This document shows, piece after piece, positions 43,131 to 51,550 of a DNA stretch of 64,000 bases. A program made the position numbers and the translations under genes. Below the pieces are notes generated by a model that was not told where the DNA came from, did no database searches, and saw only the letters and a list, made by a program, of their open reading frames with translations. The stretch is from the NCBI GenBank assembly GCA_045641625.1, contig JAZUHH010000041.1:57306-121305 (forward strand). The letters are read 5' to 3'. Every line of letters begins with the position of its first letter. Within the stretch, counting starts at the first letter, position 1. Origin of the DNA: UBA1723 sp045641625. GTDB lineage: Bacteria > Bacteroidota > Bacteroidia > Bacteroidales > Paludibacteraceae.

Positions 43131-45937
43131 AAAGATACGGTTTAATGTTCGTAGCGTGGACTCTTTCCATGTTTTCGCTATTTGCTCAAGAGATGGAAGA
43201 TTATGAGCCTCTTGCCATGGACACATCTTTAAAGTATGGTGTGCTCGAAAATGGACTTACTTACTATGTACGAGAGAATAAGACTGAGCCTAACAGGGCT
43301 GATTTCTATATTGTTCAGAATGTTGGAGCTATACTTGAAGAGGATAAAGAGAACGGACTTGCGCATTTCCTTGAACACATCGCTTTTAACGGAACCAAGA
43401 ATTTCCCAGACAAGCAGATTATAAACTATCTGGAGACCATCGGTGTAAAGTTCGGTGCTAACATCAATGCCTATACTGCTTTGGACGAGACAGTCTATAA
43501 TCTTAAGGCTGTCCCTACTGATCGTCAGTCTATCGTTGACAGTTGCCTTATGATTCTTCACGACTGGTCCGGTTGTCTGAGTATCGACAGTGTTGAGGTT
43601 GATAAGGAGAGAGGTGTTATCCTTGAGGAGTGGCGTCAAAGAAATACTTCTGACCGACGTTTATGGAAGGAGTCTTCAAAGCAGTTGTTCGAAGGCAGCA
43701 AGTATGCAAAAAGAGATGTAATTGGAGATACAGCCGTAATCAAAAACTTTAACTACAAGACTCTTCGTGAGTTCTATAAGCGTTGGTATCGTCCTGATTT
43801 GCAGGCCGTAATCATTGTAGGAGACGTGAATGCAGAAAAGGTGGTTGCAAAGATCAAGTCTATCTTCAAGGATATTCCTGCTCGAAAGAACGTTCCTGAA
43901 CGCAAGTATGAGCAGCTAAAGAAACTTACCGAGCCCAAGGTTGTTATCTTGACAGATCCCGAGGCTAAATATACTCGATTGAGCATCAACTACCGACACG
44001 ATCCAAAGCCAGACAAATTAACAGCTTCTCGTCAAGGTTATATGTATCAAGTTGTTGGCAGACTTGTTGACGACATGCTTAATTCTCGTTTGAGCGAGAT
44101 TATACTCGAGCCTAATTCCCCATTTGCAGTTGCAAGTGGAGAGTATGGAGAGTTGGTTCGCAGTCAGGATGTCTATGAACTTAACTGTGTCGTGAGCGAA
44201 GGCAAATGTAAAGAGGCTTTGGTCCGTTTGCTTACTGAGGTTGAGCGTGCAAAGAGATATGGTTTCAGAGGAACAGAGTTCGTAAGGGCAAAGGCAAATA
44301 TGCTTCGTGCTTTCGAGGACTCGTATAACGAACGAAACAAAACTAAGAACAATACCTATGTTCGTGAATATCAGCGAAACTTCCTTGACTTTGAGCCTAT
44401 TCCCGGCATCGAGTGGGAGATGAACGAGGTTAAGAGCCTGTTCCAGATGTTCAATACTGTTGAAATTCCTAACATCATCTTCAAGGAGAGGGTAGAGCAG
44501 CCCAATAATGGCATAACTATCCTAATCACGGCTCCAGAGGCTGACAAAGACAAGCTTCCTACCGAAGAGGAGATTAAGAAAATTCTTGCCGAGTCAGTCA
44601 ACTATGAAGTCGAAAGATACATAGATGCTCCTGTTCCTGCAGAACTTGTTCAGAATGTGCCTAAAATCGGAAAGCAGAAGGAGATGATCAAGGAGAAGGA
44701 GTTGAAGACTACTAACTGGATCTTTGCCAACGGTGCAAAGGTTATTTTGAAGCCTACGACTTTCAAGAATGACGAGATATTGTTCTATGCTTTCTCTAAC
44801 AGCGGTATATCTTCGTTAAAGGATGTCTCTCTGCTTGAAAGCGCATATTTGGCTGATGATATCGTAGAGGCTAACGGTTTGGGAACAATGGATGCTATTG
44901 CCTTGAAGAAGGCTTTGGCAGGCAAGAGCGTTTCGATTTCCTCGTCTCTTGGCTTGTACTCGGCTTCTCTGGAGGGAAGTTGCAGTCAGGACGACATCAA
45001 GACTTTGCTTCAGCTTATATACCTGATGCAGAACGGAGTAAGAGCTGATGACAAGGCTTTCAACGCTTTGATGAACAACTACAAGGTAGCTTTGCAGAAC
45101 AGGGAGCTTGATCCGCGAACAGCATTGAACGACACTATTTCTGAGTTTACTTACAATCCTTCTCCGTACCGATTCTCGTTCAATATGGATCGTTTGGCAA
45201 AGGTTGACCAGTATAAGGCGATCGAGGTTTATAAGCAGATGTTCTCTAATCCGGCGGCGTTCACCTATGTGTTTGTAGGAAACTTTACTCCAAGCAAGAT
45301 CAAGAAGAATGTGCTTACCTATATCGGTGGACAGAAGAAACTTGGCAAGCCGAAGAAGTTTGTGGATAGAAAGATCAGACTTCGCGAGGGATATAACTCT
45401 AAGGAGTTCAAGACAGAAATGTCGGTTGAAAAGATGACGGACTACTTCTTGTTCTCGTGCCCTATGGAGCATACAATGGAGAACTCTCTGAAGCTTTCTA
45501 TTGCAAAGTCTGTTCTTGACTACCGCTATTTGGAGTCTTTGAGAGAGGAGAAGGGTGGCACATACGGAGTCAGTGTTTCCACATCATTGAGCCATGTCCC
45601 TGTTGATCAGGCTTCTATGCGTATCATGTTCTCTACAACAGAGGCAAAGGAGGCAGAGCTTCGCGAACTTATTACTGCAGAGATAGACAATATCATCGCT
45701 GTGGGAGTCAAGGAGCAGGATATGCAGAAGGCAAAGGAGGCTTTGATCAAGAGCCGTAAGGAGGCTTTGCAGGAGAATGCATTCTGGATTGCACAAATCA
45801 AGAACAAGGAGACTCTAGGGTATTCATCAGTAAAGAAGTTTGATGAAACAGTCCAAGCAATCACTTCCGACGATATAGCCGAAGTTCTAACTAAATTGAA
45901 GGCTAATTTGACCTTTATTTCCCAGGGAAAGAAATAG
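43127..45937 (+). CDS. M16-family zinc metallopeptidase (PqqL-like, four-domain)
   Basis: 936 aa. Signal peptide (LMFVAWTLSMFSLFAQE), then the inverted zinc motif HFLEH at 80-84 (GLAHFLEHIAFNGT), with the distal Glu in ERGVILEEW near 160. Two M16 repeats (active and inactive halves) are fused, as in pitrilysin and PqqL; the second half contains ESLREEKGGTYGVSVSTSLS, the substrate-binding region. Periplasmic protease acting on short or unfolded peptides. Last gene of the unit; a terminator follows. Confidence 0.94.
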   Translation: MKRYGLMFVAWTLSMFSLFAQEMEDYEPLAMDTSLKYGVLENGLTYYVRENKTEPNRADFYIVQNVGAILEEDKENGLAHFLEHIAFNGTKNFPDKQIINYLETIGVKFGANINAYTALDETVYNLKAVPTDRQSIVDSCLMILHDWSGCLSIDSVEVDKERGVILEEWRQRNTSDRRLWKESSKQLFEGSKYAKRDVIGDTAVIKNFNYKTLREFYKRWYRPDLQAVIIVGDVNAEKVVAKIKSIFKDIPARKNVPERKYEQLKKLTEPKVVILTDPEAKYTRLSINYRHDPKPDKLTASRQGYMYQVVGRLVDDMLNSRLSEIILEPNSPFAVASGEYGELVRSQDVYELNCVVSEGKCKEALVRLLTEVERAKRYGFRGTEFVRAKANMLRAFEDSYNERNKTKNNTYVREYQRNFLDFEPIPGIEWEMNEVKSLFQMFNTVEIPNIIFKERVEQPNNGITILITAPEADKDKLPTEEEIKKILAESVNYEVERYIDAPVPAELVQNVPKIGKQKEMIKEKELKTTNWIFANGAKVILKPTTFKNDEILFYAFSNSGISSLKDVSLLESAYLADDIVEANGLGTMDAIALKKALAGKSVSISSSLGLYSASLEGSCSQDDIKTLLQLIYLMQNGVRADDKAFNALMNNYKVALQNRELDPRTALNDTISEFTYNPSPYRFSFNMDRLAKVDQYKAIEVYKQMFSNPAAFTYVFVGNFTPSKIKKNVLTYIGGQKKLGKPKKFVDRKIRLREGYNSKEFKTEMSVEKMTDYFLFSCPMEHTMENSLKLSIAKSVLDYRYLESLREEKGGTYGVSVSTSLSHVPVDQASMRIMFSTTEAKEAELRELITAEIDNIIAVGVKEQDMQKAKEALIKSRKEALQENAFWIAQIKNKETLGYSSVKKFDETVQAITSDDIAEVLTKLKANLTFISQGKK

Positions 45938-45961
45938 TTAGCATAATGCTAAATTTGAATT

Positions 45962-45995
45962 AAAGGAGGTGCTTTTCAGTGCCTCCTTTTGTTTT
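45962..45995 (+). terminator. Terminator after the M16 peptidase gene
   Basis: AAAGGAGG (45962-45969) pairs with CCTCCTTT (45982-45989), followed by TGTTTTT. Confidence 0.85.
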
Positions 45996-46362
45996 TCCCT
46001 TTCTGTGGTAATTATAGACAGCTCTTGGTGCCGTTGAAATTTGTTTTTTTTCTTGTGAACTTTTCGTTGAGCCAAATTTTTTTTGTCAAAATGCCTGTTG
46101 TTTTGTTTGGGAATGAAAATAAATCTTCGGATTTCGTCTTTATCTTATTGGCTTGCCAAAATATTTTTTGATAATCCGTTTGTGTTTGTCATGTAAAGCT
46201 TTTTGACGTTTGTAAATTCATTCATAATGTCTGCAATGCCAAAATTTTCTTTTGAAGAGCGTATATGATACCGATAGCATTGCTTTAGTTGAAGGTAATA
46301 TCAAAAATCCGTCAAAAGAAAGATAAAAACGCTGAATTTGACAAAAATTAGGCTTAATGTGC
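45996..46362. other. AT-rich gene-free stretch containing copy A of a direct repeat
   Basis: No convincing gene; a 60-aa frame is AT-rich spacer. The 34 nt at 46200-46233 (containing TTTGTAAATTCATTCATAAT) recur at 48213-48246 with one mismatch. Both copies are followed by AAGAGCGTATA (46255-46265 and 48254-48264), and both lie 100-170 nt upstream of a promoter. Confidence 0.6.
46200..46265 (+). repeat. Direct repeat A bounding the 46-48 kb islet
   Basis: 34-nt core plus a second matching block of 11 nt. The partner copy is at 48213-48264. The space between the blocks differs (21 versus 7 nt). Confidence 0.8.
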
Positions 46363-46393
46363 TTGTATTTGGCACATTAATCTTCTATTTTTG
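46363..46393 (+). promoter_or_regulatory. Promoter of the two-gene islet
   Basis: TTGT (46363-46366), 19 nt, TATTTTTG (46386-46393); the ATG follows at 46430. The spacing is exactly that of other Bacteroidota promoters in this window. Confidence 0.75.
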
Positions 46394-46429
46394 CAAGAAA
46401 GAAATATCAATAAACTAAAAACTAAGAAT

Positions 46430-46702
46430 ATGTTGTACGATAAATTTAAAAATCTTCGAGAATTGAAAGAACGAGGAACGGGTGCTGTACTTGGCAATAT
46501 CGAAACAGATCCGATGCAGTGGGGATTTATCAATGCTAAAGAATTGATCTTTTGCGTAGATGATGGAAAACCTATCAGAGTGATGGATATGGAAGGTATG
46601 GATCCTGCCAAAGTTCTTTTTGAATTAAACCCAACTAACACAGTCATTGCCGAGTATGCAACGATAGAAGAGATGTTGGATGCTGGGTGGAGATTGGATT
46701 AA
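46430..46702 (+). CDS. Small hypothetical protein
   Basis: 90 aa from ATG 46430. The frame is open to 46391, but that part overlaps the -7 box. No signal peptide or membrane segment. The sequence has a compact, mixed alpha/beta look (GAVLGNIETDPMQWGFINAK, LIFCVDDGKPIRVMDMEGMD) and an acidic C-terminus (EEMLDAGWRLD). I recognise no family. It is followed after 23 nt by the three-repeat protein, so the two are probably one operon. Confidence 0.7.
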   Translation: MLYDKFKNLRELKERGTGAVLGNIETDPMQWGFINAKELIFCVDDGKPIRVMDMEGMDPAKVLFELNPTNTVIAEYATIEEMLDAGWRLD

Positions 46703-46725
46703 ATAAAAGCATAAAAAATAAGTTT

Positions 46726-48027
46726 ATGGCAAATAATCCCCATGGAAAAATAACTTTGTCGACTAAGACAGAGGTCGAGATGCTTGAATTTGTACAAGCA
46801 CTTGCAAATACTGATAAAATCAGTGTAGATTCCGTTGAAAACTTTGTAGAGAAAATTAATACACTGAGTAAGAAGCATGGTGATGTACTTCTATTTATCG
46901 ATGGAATGGATATTTTGGGTGTAGAGATGGTTTCTCCGACCTCTATTTCTTTGTTCGTAAGAACCCTTTGGATAGATGGTATGTTGGGTTGGTCTGACAA
47001 AATAGTTAAAGAATATCCTTATTTATCTTTGTCTGGTAGTAGCTCTGATTGTTATATGGGTTATAATTTTGATTTTAATGACACGAGGGTTCTGCAGGTA
47101 TTAGATGAACTAAATATTCATGGAGTCGGATCATCAAGACCAATTGTTTATCTTAGCGAAACAGATCCAAATGACAGAAAAGAATCTTCTAATAAGACTG
47201 AATCTACTATAAATAGATCTTATACATTCAGTATCATAGCTAATGACGAATCTACTTTATTAGAATTCAGTAAAGATATTGCTACTGCTGATGGGATGGG
47301 AGAAGTCTCTTCTGCTCAAGAGTTGGTAGAGAAATTGAATGTCCTAATAGATGGAGACCCTCAGAAAAAGACAAAGAGTAACATAATAAATGGTTGTTAT
47401 TTGAGTCATGTTTCTTGTTTATCTAACAATACTATCGAAGTTAAATTTGATTCTAATGATGAAGATGTTCATATCTGGTCGAGTCTTTTATTGAACAAGT
47501 ATCTTTCGTTGTCATTGGTTGGCTATGCTCCAAATATTTCCCATAATAGGCCAAATAATCTCACTTTTAAGACTACTAAGCGTATTTCTATACATGAGGA
47601 GGAGATAAAGTCAAAAGATGATATAACAATAGAAGGTGATGATGTACTGACTTTAATGAAAGATGTCTGTCTTGACAATGGAATTGCCATTGATGAAAGT
47701 CTTAGTTTAGAGAGTATTGTCGATAAATTAAACCACTTAACTGAAGGTAATAAAGAAATAAAAAGTAGCAAAGCTTTTCCAGATGATGCTCAAGTGGAAA
47801 AACTATGTTATCTGTCTCCTACTATGATTAAAATAGATTTTTTAGGTCATTTTGAATATGGTTTTGAAATATTTTCTGAATATATAAAAGAGAGGTATCC
47901 GTCTTTGACAGTAGTTGGCGACTATTATAATAATGATAGTTTATCTGAATCAGAGGAAAGTTCAATGGAGGAAAGTCAGTCTGCAAATGACGATAATTCT
48001 TCGTATCTTGATTCTCTGCCATTTTGA
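46726..48027 (+). CDS. Uncharacterised cytoplasmic protein with three internal repeats
   Basis: 433 aa from ATG 46726. No signal peptide or membrane helix. Three repeats of about 95-105 residues are visible. Each has a helical first half ending in a VEKLN-type motif (NFVEKINTL; ELVEKLNVL; SIVDKLNHL). Next comes a strand with a hydrophobic stretch (VEMVSPTSISLFV; VSCLSNNTIEVKF; LCYLSPTMIKIDF), then a helix ending in YPYLSLSG, YLSLSLVG or YPSLTVVG. Acidic Ser-rich linkers join them, and the C-terminus is a low-complexity Ser/Glu/Asp tail. I recognise no family. It is more AT-rich than the neighbouring core genes and sits between direct repeats, suggesting recent arrival. Confidence 0.75.
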   Translation: MANNPHGKITLSTKTEVEMLEFVQALANTDKISVDSVENFVEKINTLSKKHGDVLLFIDGMDILGVEMVSPTSISLFVRTLWIDGMLGWSDKIVKEYPYLSLSGSSSDCYMGYNFDFNDTRVLQVLDELNIHGVGSSRPIVYLSETDPNDRKESSNKTESTINRSYTFSIIANDESTLLEFSKDIATADGMGEVSSAQELVEKLNVLIDGDPQKKTKSNIINGCYLSHVSCLSNNTIEVKFDSNDEDVHIWSSLLLNKYLSLSLVGYAPNISHNRPNNLTFKTTKRISIHEEEIKSKDDITIEGDDVLTLMKDVCLDNGIAIDESLSLESIVDKLNHLTEGNKEIKSSKAFPDDAQVEKLCYLSPTMIKIDFLGHFEYGFEIFSEYIKERYPSLTVVGDYYNNDSLSESEESSMEESQSANDDNSSYLDSLPF

Positions 48028-48153
48028 TACCTTAGGTAATATTCATTAGAAACGTATCCTTTTGTGTGCGTCTGCAAAGGTTGTTACAATCTTAAGTCAG
48101 TCATGTCCCTAATTGGATTAGAGTTTTTCATTAAGAATTGAAATTACAAAATA

Positions 48154-48185
48154 GGACGCACCAAACGATGCGTCCTTTCTTGTAT
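48154..48185 (+). terminator. Hairpin terminator, copy 1 of a 32-nt duplicated element
   Basis: GGACGCACCAAACGATGCGTCC is a near-perfect hairpin (stem GGACGCA/TGCGTCC) followed by TTTCTTGTAT; its first 20 bases are given here and the full element is 48154-48185. An identical 32-nt copy is at 52845-52876. It lies 126 nt beyond the three-repeat gene. Confidence 0.75.
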
Positions 48186-48212
48186 ATTTGTTTTATCGGT
48201 GTCTGTTAAAAA

Positions 48213-48264
48213 TTTTTGACATTTGTAAATTCATTCATAATGTCTGAAACGTAAAGAGCGTATA
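48213..48264 (+). repeat. Direct repeat B bounding the 46-48 kb islet
   Basis: 34-nt core (48213-48246) matching 46200-46233 with one mismatch, plus AAGAGCGTATA (48254-48264). It lies about 60 nt upstream of the ncRNA promoter. Confidence 0.8.
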
Positions 48265-48322
48265 GGATTATGCCGAGGTTAAAAATCTTCATTTTGTCGC
48301 AAAAATAAAGCGGAGATAAAAT

Positions 48323-48353
48323 TTTGTGCTTTTATAGTAAATAACTAATTTTG
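48323..48353 (+). promoter_or_regulatory. Promoter of the candidate ncRNA
   Basis: TTTG (48323-48326), 19 nt, TAATTTTG (48346-48353): a full consensus promoter. The predicted start is about 48360. Confidence 0.8.
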
Positions 48354-48359
48354 CAAATG

Positions 48360-48650
48360 CATTGCCTGCAGAAGCCTTCGGGCGGGTGGGTAGTGTGGTA
48401 ACATATTTTTTAAGGCGTTTATTTGCGCTTTGTCTTTAGGCAACTGAAAACTTCGCAACTTTTCGATATAGTCAAAGATAAGGCAACGATAGATGTCTGC
48501 GGTTAGTGTGTACTATTATGATGCTTCGCGGTATCATATCTATGTATATGCTATGCGTGGGCTTCTGCGTTGCTCGTCTATACTATATCGGGTAATGCGA
48601 AGACCTTCAGTTGCGTGGACGAGCAAAATGAGAACTCCCACGCTTTTTTT
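48360..48650 (+). ncRNA. Candidate structured small RNA (possibly a Bacteroidota 6S-like or Bacteroidales-1-type RNA)
   Basis: About 290 nt lie between a consensus promoter and a terminator-like 3' end and contain no credible reading frame; the only 71-aa frame runs through the terminator. Unlike nearby spacers it is not AT-rich. The 3' domain is closed by GCGTGGG (48555-48561) pairing with CCCACGC (48637-48643) followed by T7; inside it GCTCGTC (48572-48578) pairs with GACGAGC (48618-48624). A 5' hairpin GAAGCCTTCGGGC-type and ATGAT-GCTTCGCGGT-ATCAT (about 48519-48538) add structure. The 6S/Bacteroidales-1 naming is only a recollection and is not verified. It lies immediately upstream of a small XRE-type regulator. 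Confidence 0.65.
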
Positions 48651-48695
48651 GTTCCCTGTTTCTAATTGGGAGGTTAGAGACGTAAGCAGCGATTT

Positions 48696-48908
48696 ATGGT
48701 ACATATAGGTCAGATGATAAAGGAATATGTGGAGAATAACACCGATTTGACGGTGGTTGCCTTTGCTAAACTTTTGAATTGTGACAGGACGAACATATAC
48801 AAGATTTACAGCAAGCCCAGTATAGATACGGATTTGCTTTTACGCATAAATTCAGCGCTTTCGCATGATTTTTTCAAAGATATATCTGATTTGACGAACA
48901 AAGTGTAG
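48696..48908 (+). CDS. Small XRE-type helix-turn-helix protein
   Basis: 70 aa. N-terminus MVHIGQMIKEYVEN, then the HTH: LTVVAFAKLLNCDRTNIYKIY (about 18-38) and KPSIDTDLLLRINSALSHDF. Short HTH proteins with this IGxxI...CDRTNIYKI...IDTDLLLRIS pattern are common in Bacteroidales. It is probably a DNA-binding regulator; the target is unknown. It starts 46 nt after the ncRNA terminator and has its own strong terminator. Confidence 0.82.
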   Translation: MVHIGQMIKEYVENNTDLTVVAFAKLLNCDRTNIYKIYSKPSIDTDLLLRINSALSHDFFKDISDLTNKV

Positions 48909-48950
48909 CGGATGTTTCGACATGTAGAAATATCCGCTACACTGTTTTTG
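48902..48950 (+). terminator. Terminator of the XRE-type gene
   Basis: AGTGTAGCGGAT (48902-48913) pairs perfectly with ATCCGCTACACT (48932-48943) around an 18-nt loop, followed by GTTTTTGTTTTT. The stem includes the stop codon of the gene. Confidence 0.85.
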
Positions 48951-49012
48951 TTTTTGCGTTATTCCTTGAGTTATATTTGCAATCGTTAACGAAACAAATT
49001 TGTGGACTAAAC

Positions 49013-49042
49013 GAGGATTCCGAAAATCGAGAATAGAGTAGG
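49013..49042 (+). repeat. Imperfect direct repeat, left copy
   Basis: Contains CCGAAAA and ATAGAGTAGG in the same order as the copy at 49733-49760. The two copies bracket the nuclease-like gene at 49065-49733. Confidence 0.5.
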
Positions 49043-49064
49043 GGAAATTGATGTATTCGTAAAG

Positions 49065-49733
49065 ATGAATTTAAGTACAGTTTTCAAGGATTTCTGTAAT
49101 GAATTAGGGAAACGCACAGGATTTCTTTCTGAGGACAACATTCGTTTTTATTGGTTCGCTTCCATGTTGAATCAGGATCCCGATCTGAAAAATTATTCTC
49201 TGGAAGAACCATATACAAGTATTCCAGGTAAGGAGCTTGATCTTATGTATGAGGATAAAGATGAGATTTTGGCTATAGAAATAAAGTTTCATAGGCATAC
49301 CAAATATGTTGCTTTCCCTCATCCCAATTCTGCGGGAGCGATATTTGACGATATTCAGCGCCTTCCTTTGTGGACTCCTTCTGTTTCAAAACCAGTACGT
49401 AGGTTGTTTTTGTATGTTACTGACCAAGAAATGCATAATTACTTGTTTTCTTCAGTTACTAAGCAAAATCCTAATTATAGAAGTGAACTAAGCAAATTCT
49501 ATAATAGTACAGTAGGGGGAGTCTGTAAATTGGTCTTTGGAGGTGTTGGTGTTAGTGACACTCCTAAGTCTTTTTATGAGAATGCCTGTGAATCATGTTC
49601 AGCTAATGTTTCTGGTACAGGTTCACTAACTTTCAGTGGCATTGCTCTTATTGATAAGCAGGATGCATTAGCATGTCATAGCTTTTCCCTTAAGACTCCA
49701 GAGTGTTGGGTACGATTGTATGAGATAAAATAG
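49065..49733 (+). CDS. Hypothetical protein with PD-(D/E)XK nuclease-like motif
   Basis: 222 aa, cytoplasmic. The segment IPGKELDLMYEDKDEILAIE then IKFHR (about 53-77) fits the D...ExK core of PD-(D/E)XK nucleases: D59 and E72-I-K74, with an acidic residue pair upstream (EEP). A helix-rich N-terminus (FKDFCNELGKRTGFLSEDNI) precedes it. The C-terminal half (FYNSTVGGVCKLVFGGVGVS, SLTFSGIALIDKQDA) is not recognised. It could be an orphan restriction-type nuclease or a DNA-repair or defence component; no methylase or partner lies beside it. The gene is AT-rich and bracketed by short direct repeats. Confidence 0.65.
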   Translation: MNLSTVFKDFCNELGKRTGFLSEDNIRFYWFASMLNQDPDLKNYSLEEPYTSIPGKELDLMYEDKDEILAIEIKFHRHTKYVAFPHPNSAGAIFDDIQRLPLWTPSVSKPVRRLFLYVTDQEMHNYLFSSVTKQNPNYRSELSKFYNSTVGGVCKLVFGGVGVSDTPKSFYENACESCSANVSGTGSLTFSGIALIDKQDALACHSFSLKTPECWVRLYEIK

Positions 49734-49760
49734 CGGATGCCGAAAAGCTTATAGAGTAGG
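49733..49760 (+). repeat. Imperfect direct repeat, right copy
   Basis: GCGGATGCCGAAAAGC then ATAGAGTAGG, parallel to 49013-49042. Confidence 0.5.
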
Positions 49761-49788
49761 CAATAATATAATTTAGCATTATAGTATT

Positions 49789-50430
49789 ATGCGAATATTG
49801 TATAGAGTAAGACTTATCTTTAATCTATTTGTTCTTTGTGCAGGTGTAATGTCTTCTTGTTCAGACGCTGAAGTTAGGGCAAATCTAGAACGAGTAGAAA
49901 AAGATAAGGCTAAGTATAATGAGGCTAGAAGAGAAGTTCAGTCTCACATTGTAAATAGGGATTACAAGTCTGCATTGGTTGCCGCTAAAACTTATGAGGG
50001 TGAGGACTTTCAGCTCACCATGGGTAGTTATACGCCTTTCAAACCGGATGAATTTGTTGATTCTTTTCTAGATGCAGAGGAGTATGAATTGGCTTTGCAA
50101 CTTATGAATAAGGAGCTAGATAAAAAATTATCTAGACATGCAGGAATAGTGCAAAAAATTGCGGTGGGACTTTGTAAGCAAAATAAAATTGATTTGGCTT
50201 ATAGAACAGCAAAATCTTATAGAGATGGTGCAAGTATTGGTAGTCCTGAACAATTTCATCAGTTTATTTCTCCTATGGTAGAAGTGATGAAGGTTCATGT
50301 TACAGATTTATGTGAAAAGGGGAAGATAAAAGAAGCAAACAAATTGATTGCAAAAGAAGCTGATTATATCGGTGAACACAATACCAAAGAGTTAAAGAAG
50401 TTAGTTAATGAACTAAAAAATGCAAAATAA
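49789..50430 (+). CDS. Lipoprotein, helical repeat type
   Basis: 213 aa. Signal peptide with lipobox (LFVLCAGVMSSCSDAE). The mature part is helical and TPR-like: a coiled start (ANLERVEKDKAKYNEARREV), then DYKSALVAAKTYEGEDF, EYELALQLMNKELDKK, KIDLAYRTAKSYRDG and a last helix KIKEANKLIAKEADYI. No named family recognised. Its stop overlaps the start of the next lipoprotein gene by 1 nt (TAATG), so they are translationally coupled. Confidence 0.8.
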   Translation: MRILYRVRLIFNLFVLCAGVMSSCSDAEVRANLERVEKDKAKYNEARREVQSHIVNRDYKSALVAAKTYEGEDFQLTMGSYTPFKPDEFVDSFLDAEEYELALQLMNKELDKKLSRHAGIVQKIAVGLCKQNKIDLAYRTAKSYRDGASIGSPEQFHQFISPMVEVMKVHVTDLCEKGKIKEANKLIAKEADYIGEHNTKELKKLVNELKNAK

Positions 50431-51467
50431 TGAAAATAAGTAAATTATTTTTGATTTCAGGTGTTGCTTTCCTGTTTTCTTCATGTGGAGGCAGTTCAAG
50501 TAGTGAAGCTTCAAATCAAGCTTCGGAGACCGAGACATCGAGTGAATCTGAAGTTAAGACAGAAGTTGCAAATGCAAATGCTAAGCGTCCCACATTGATG
50601 ATAGTGCCAAGTGACAAGTGGTGCATTGACAATCGTTTCTCTTATGATTTTTCTAAGGCTGATGGATCTTCAGAGAAAGTTGCCGATTACGAAGTTGCCT
50701 TTATTAAAGATAACGATTTGCCAGGTGTAATAAGTAGCATTGGTCAGCAGATGACAGATTATGGCTATTCTTTGAAGGATTGTCAGCAGGAGTTGAAGTC
50801 TATCAAGACAAAAGAGGCAGAGGATAATGTTACTAAATCAAATACATCAGGTGCAGAGATGATGGAATCTCCTCTTGATATTTTGAAGCGTAAGGTAAAG
50901 TCTGATGTTATTGTTCAGATAAGTTGGGTAAAGAGATATGAATCTGGAGCAAATTCAGTAGAGTTTACTATCGAGGCATTTGATGCATACACTAACAAGC
51001 GAATTGCAACAAGTACAGCTATTTCTGAGCCTTCTAAGGAGATTGTACCTCGTATTATAGCAGCAGAGTTAAAGAAGCATATAGCAAAATTTGACGAGCA
51101 GTTGGTTAAGTGGTATGCTGATACAGAGAAGAATGGTCGTGAGGTTTCACTTCGTGTAAGAGTATGGAATAATTCTCCTGTTAATCTTGAGACTGAGGAT
51201 GAGAATGGTGATGAGCTAATTGATGTAATTCAGAAGTGGATGAAACAGAACACTGTGAATGGTTCATTCAATTTGTCTGATAATACAGAGAATGTTGCTC
51301 AGTTCGAGCAGGTCCGCATTCCATTGTTTGATGAGAATGGCGATGCTGTTGATGCTCGTGCTTTTGCCACTGCGCTTCGCAAGCATTTGAAGTCTAAGTA
51401 CAATGTCACTTCCAAGGTTATGGTTCGTGGACTTGGCGAGGCTAATCTTGTGATTGGTGAGAAGTAA
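50430..51467 (+). CDS. Lipoprotein, DUF6175-like
   Basis: 345 aa. Lipobox at VAFLFSSCGGSSSS, then a Ser/Glu-rich linker. The core begins RPTLMIVPSDKWCIDNRFSY, which resembles the opening of the DUF6175 family common in Bacteroidales (from memory). It has a GVISSIGQQMTDYGYSLKDC helix, DVIVQISWVKRYESG, and a C-terminal extra domain ALRKHLKSKYNVTSKVMVRG. Homologues in other species often neighbour CsgG-like or other envelope lipoproteins; here it is the middle gene of three lipoprotein genes. Function unknown. Confidence 0.75.
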   Translation: MKISKLFLISGVAFLFSSCGGSSSSEASNQASETETSSESEVKTEVANANAKRPTLMIVPSDKWCIDNRFSYDFSKADGSSEKVADYEVAFIKDNDLPGVISSIGQQMTDYGYSLKDCQQELKSIKTKEAEDNVTKSNTSGAEMMESPLDILKRKVKSDVIVQISWVKRYESGANSVEFTIEAFDAYTNKRIATSTAISEPSKEIVPRIIAAELKKHIAKFDEQLVKWYADTEKNGREVSLRVRVWNNSPVNLETEDENGDELIDVIQKWMKQNTVNGSFNLSDNTENVAQFEQVRIPLFDENGDAVDARAFATALRKHLKSKYNVTSKVMVRGLGEANLVIGEK

Positions 51468-51550
51468 GTATAAATTAAGCAAATAGAATCTTCTTTAGCA
51501 AGCCTGTTTCCCTTTTGTAGAAGCAGGCTTGTTTTTTGAAAATAAAATTT

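Noticed and set aside
48493..48708. 71-aa plus-strand frame inside the ncRNA region
   Set aside because: It runs through the terminator-like hairpin and T7 tail and has no conserved look; the RNA interpretation explains the region better.
48360..49733. Retron or toxin-antitoxin reading of ncRNA plus XRE gene plus nuclease-like gene
   Set aside because: No reverse transcriptase; the XRE gene has its own terminator, so it is not an operon with the nuclease-like gene. The parts are better kept separate.
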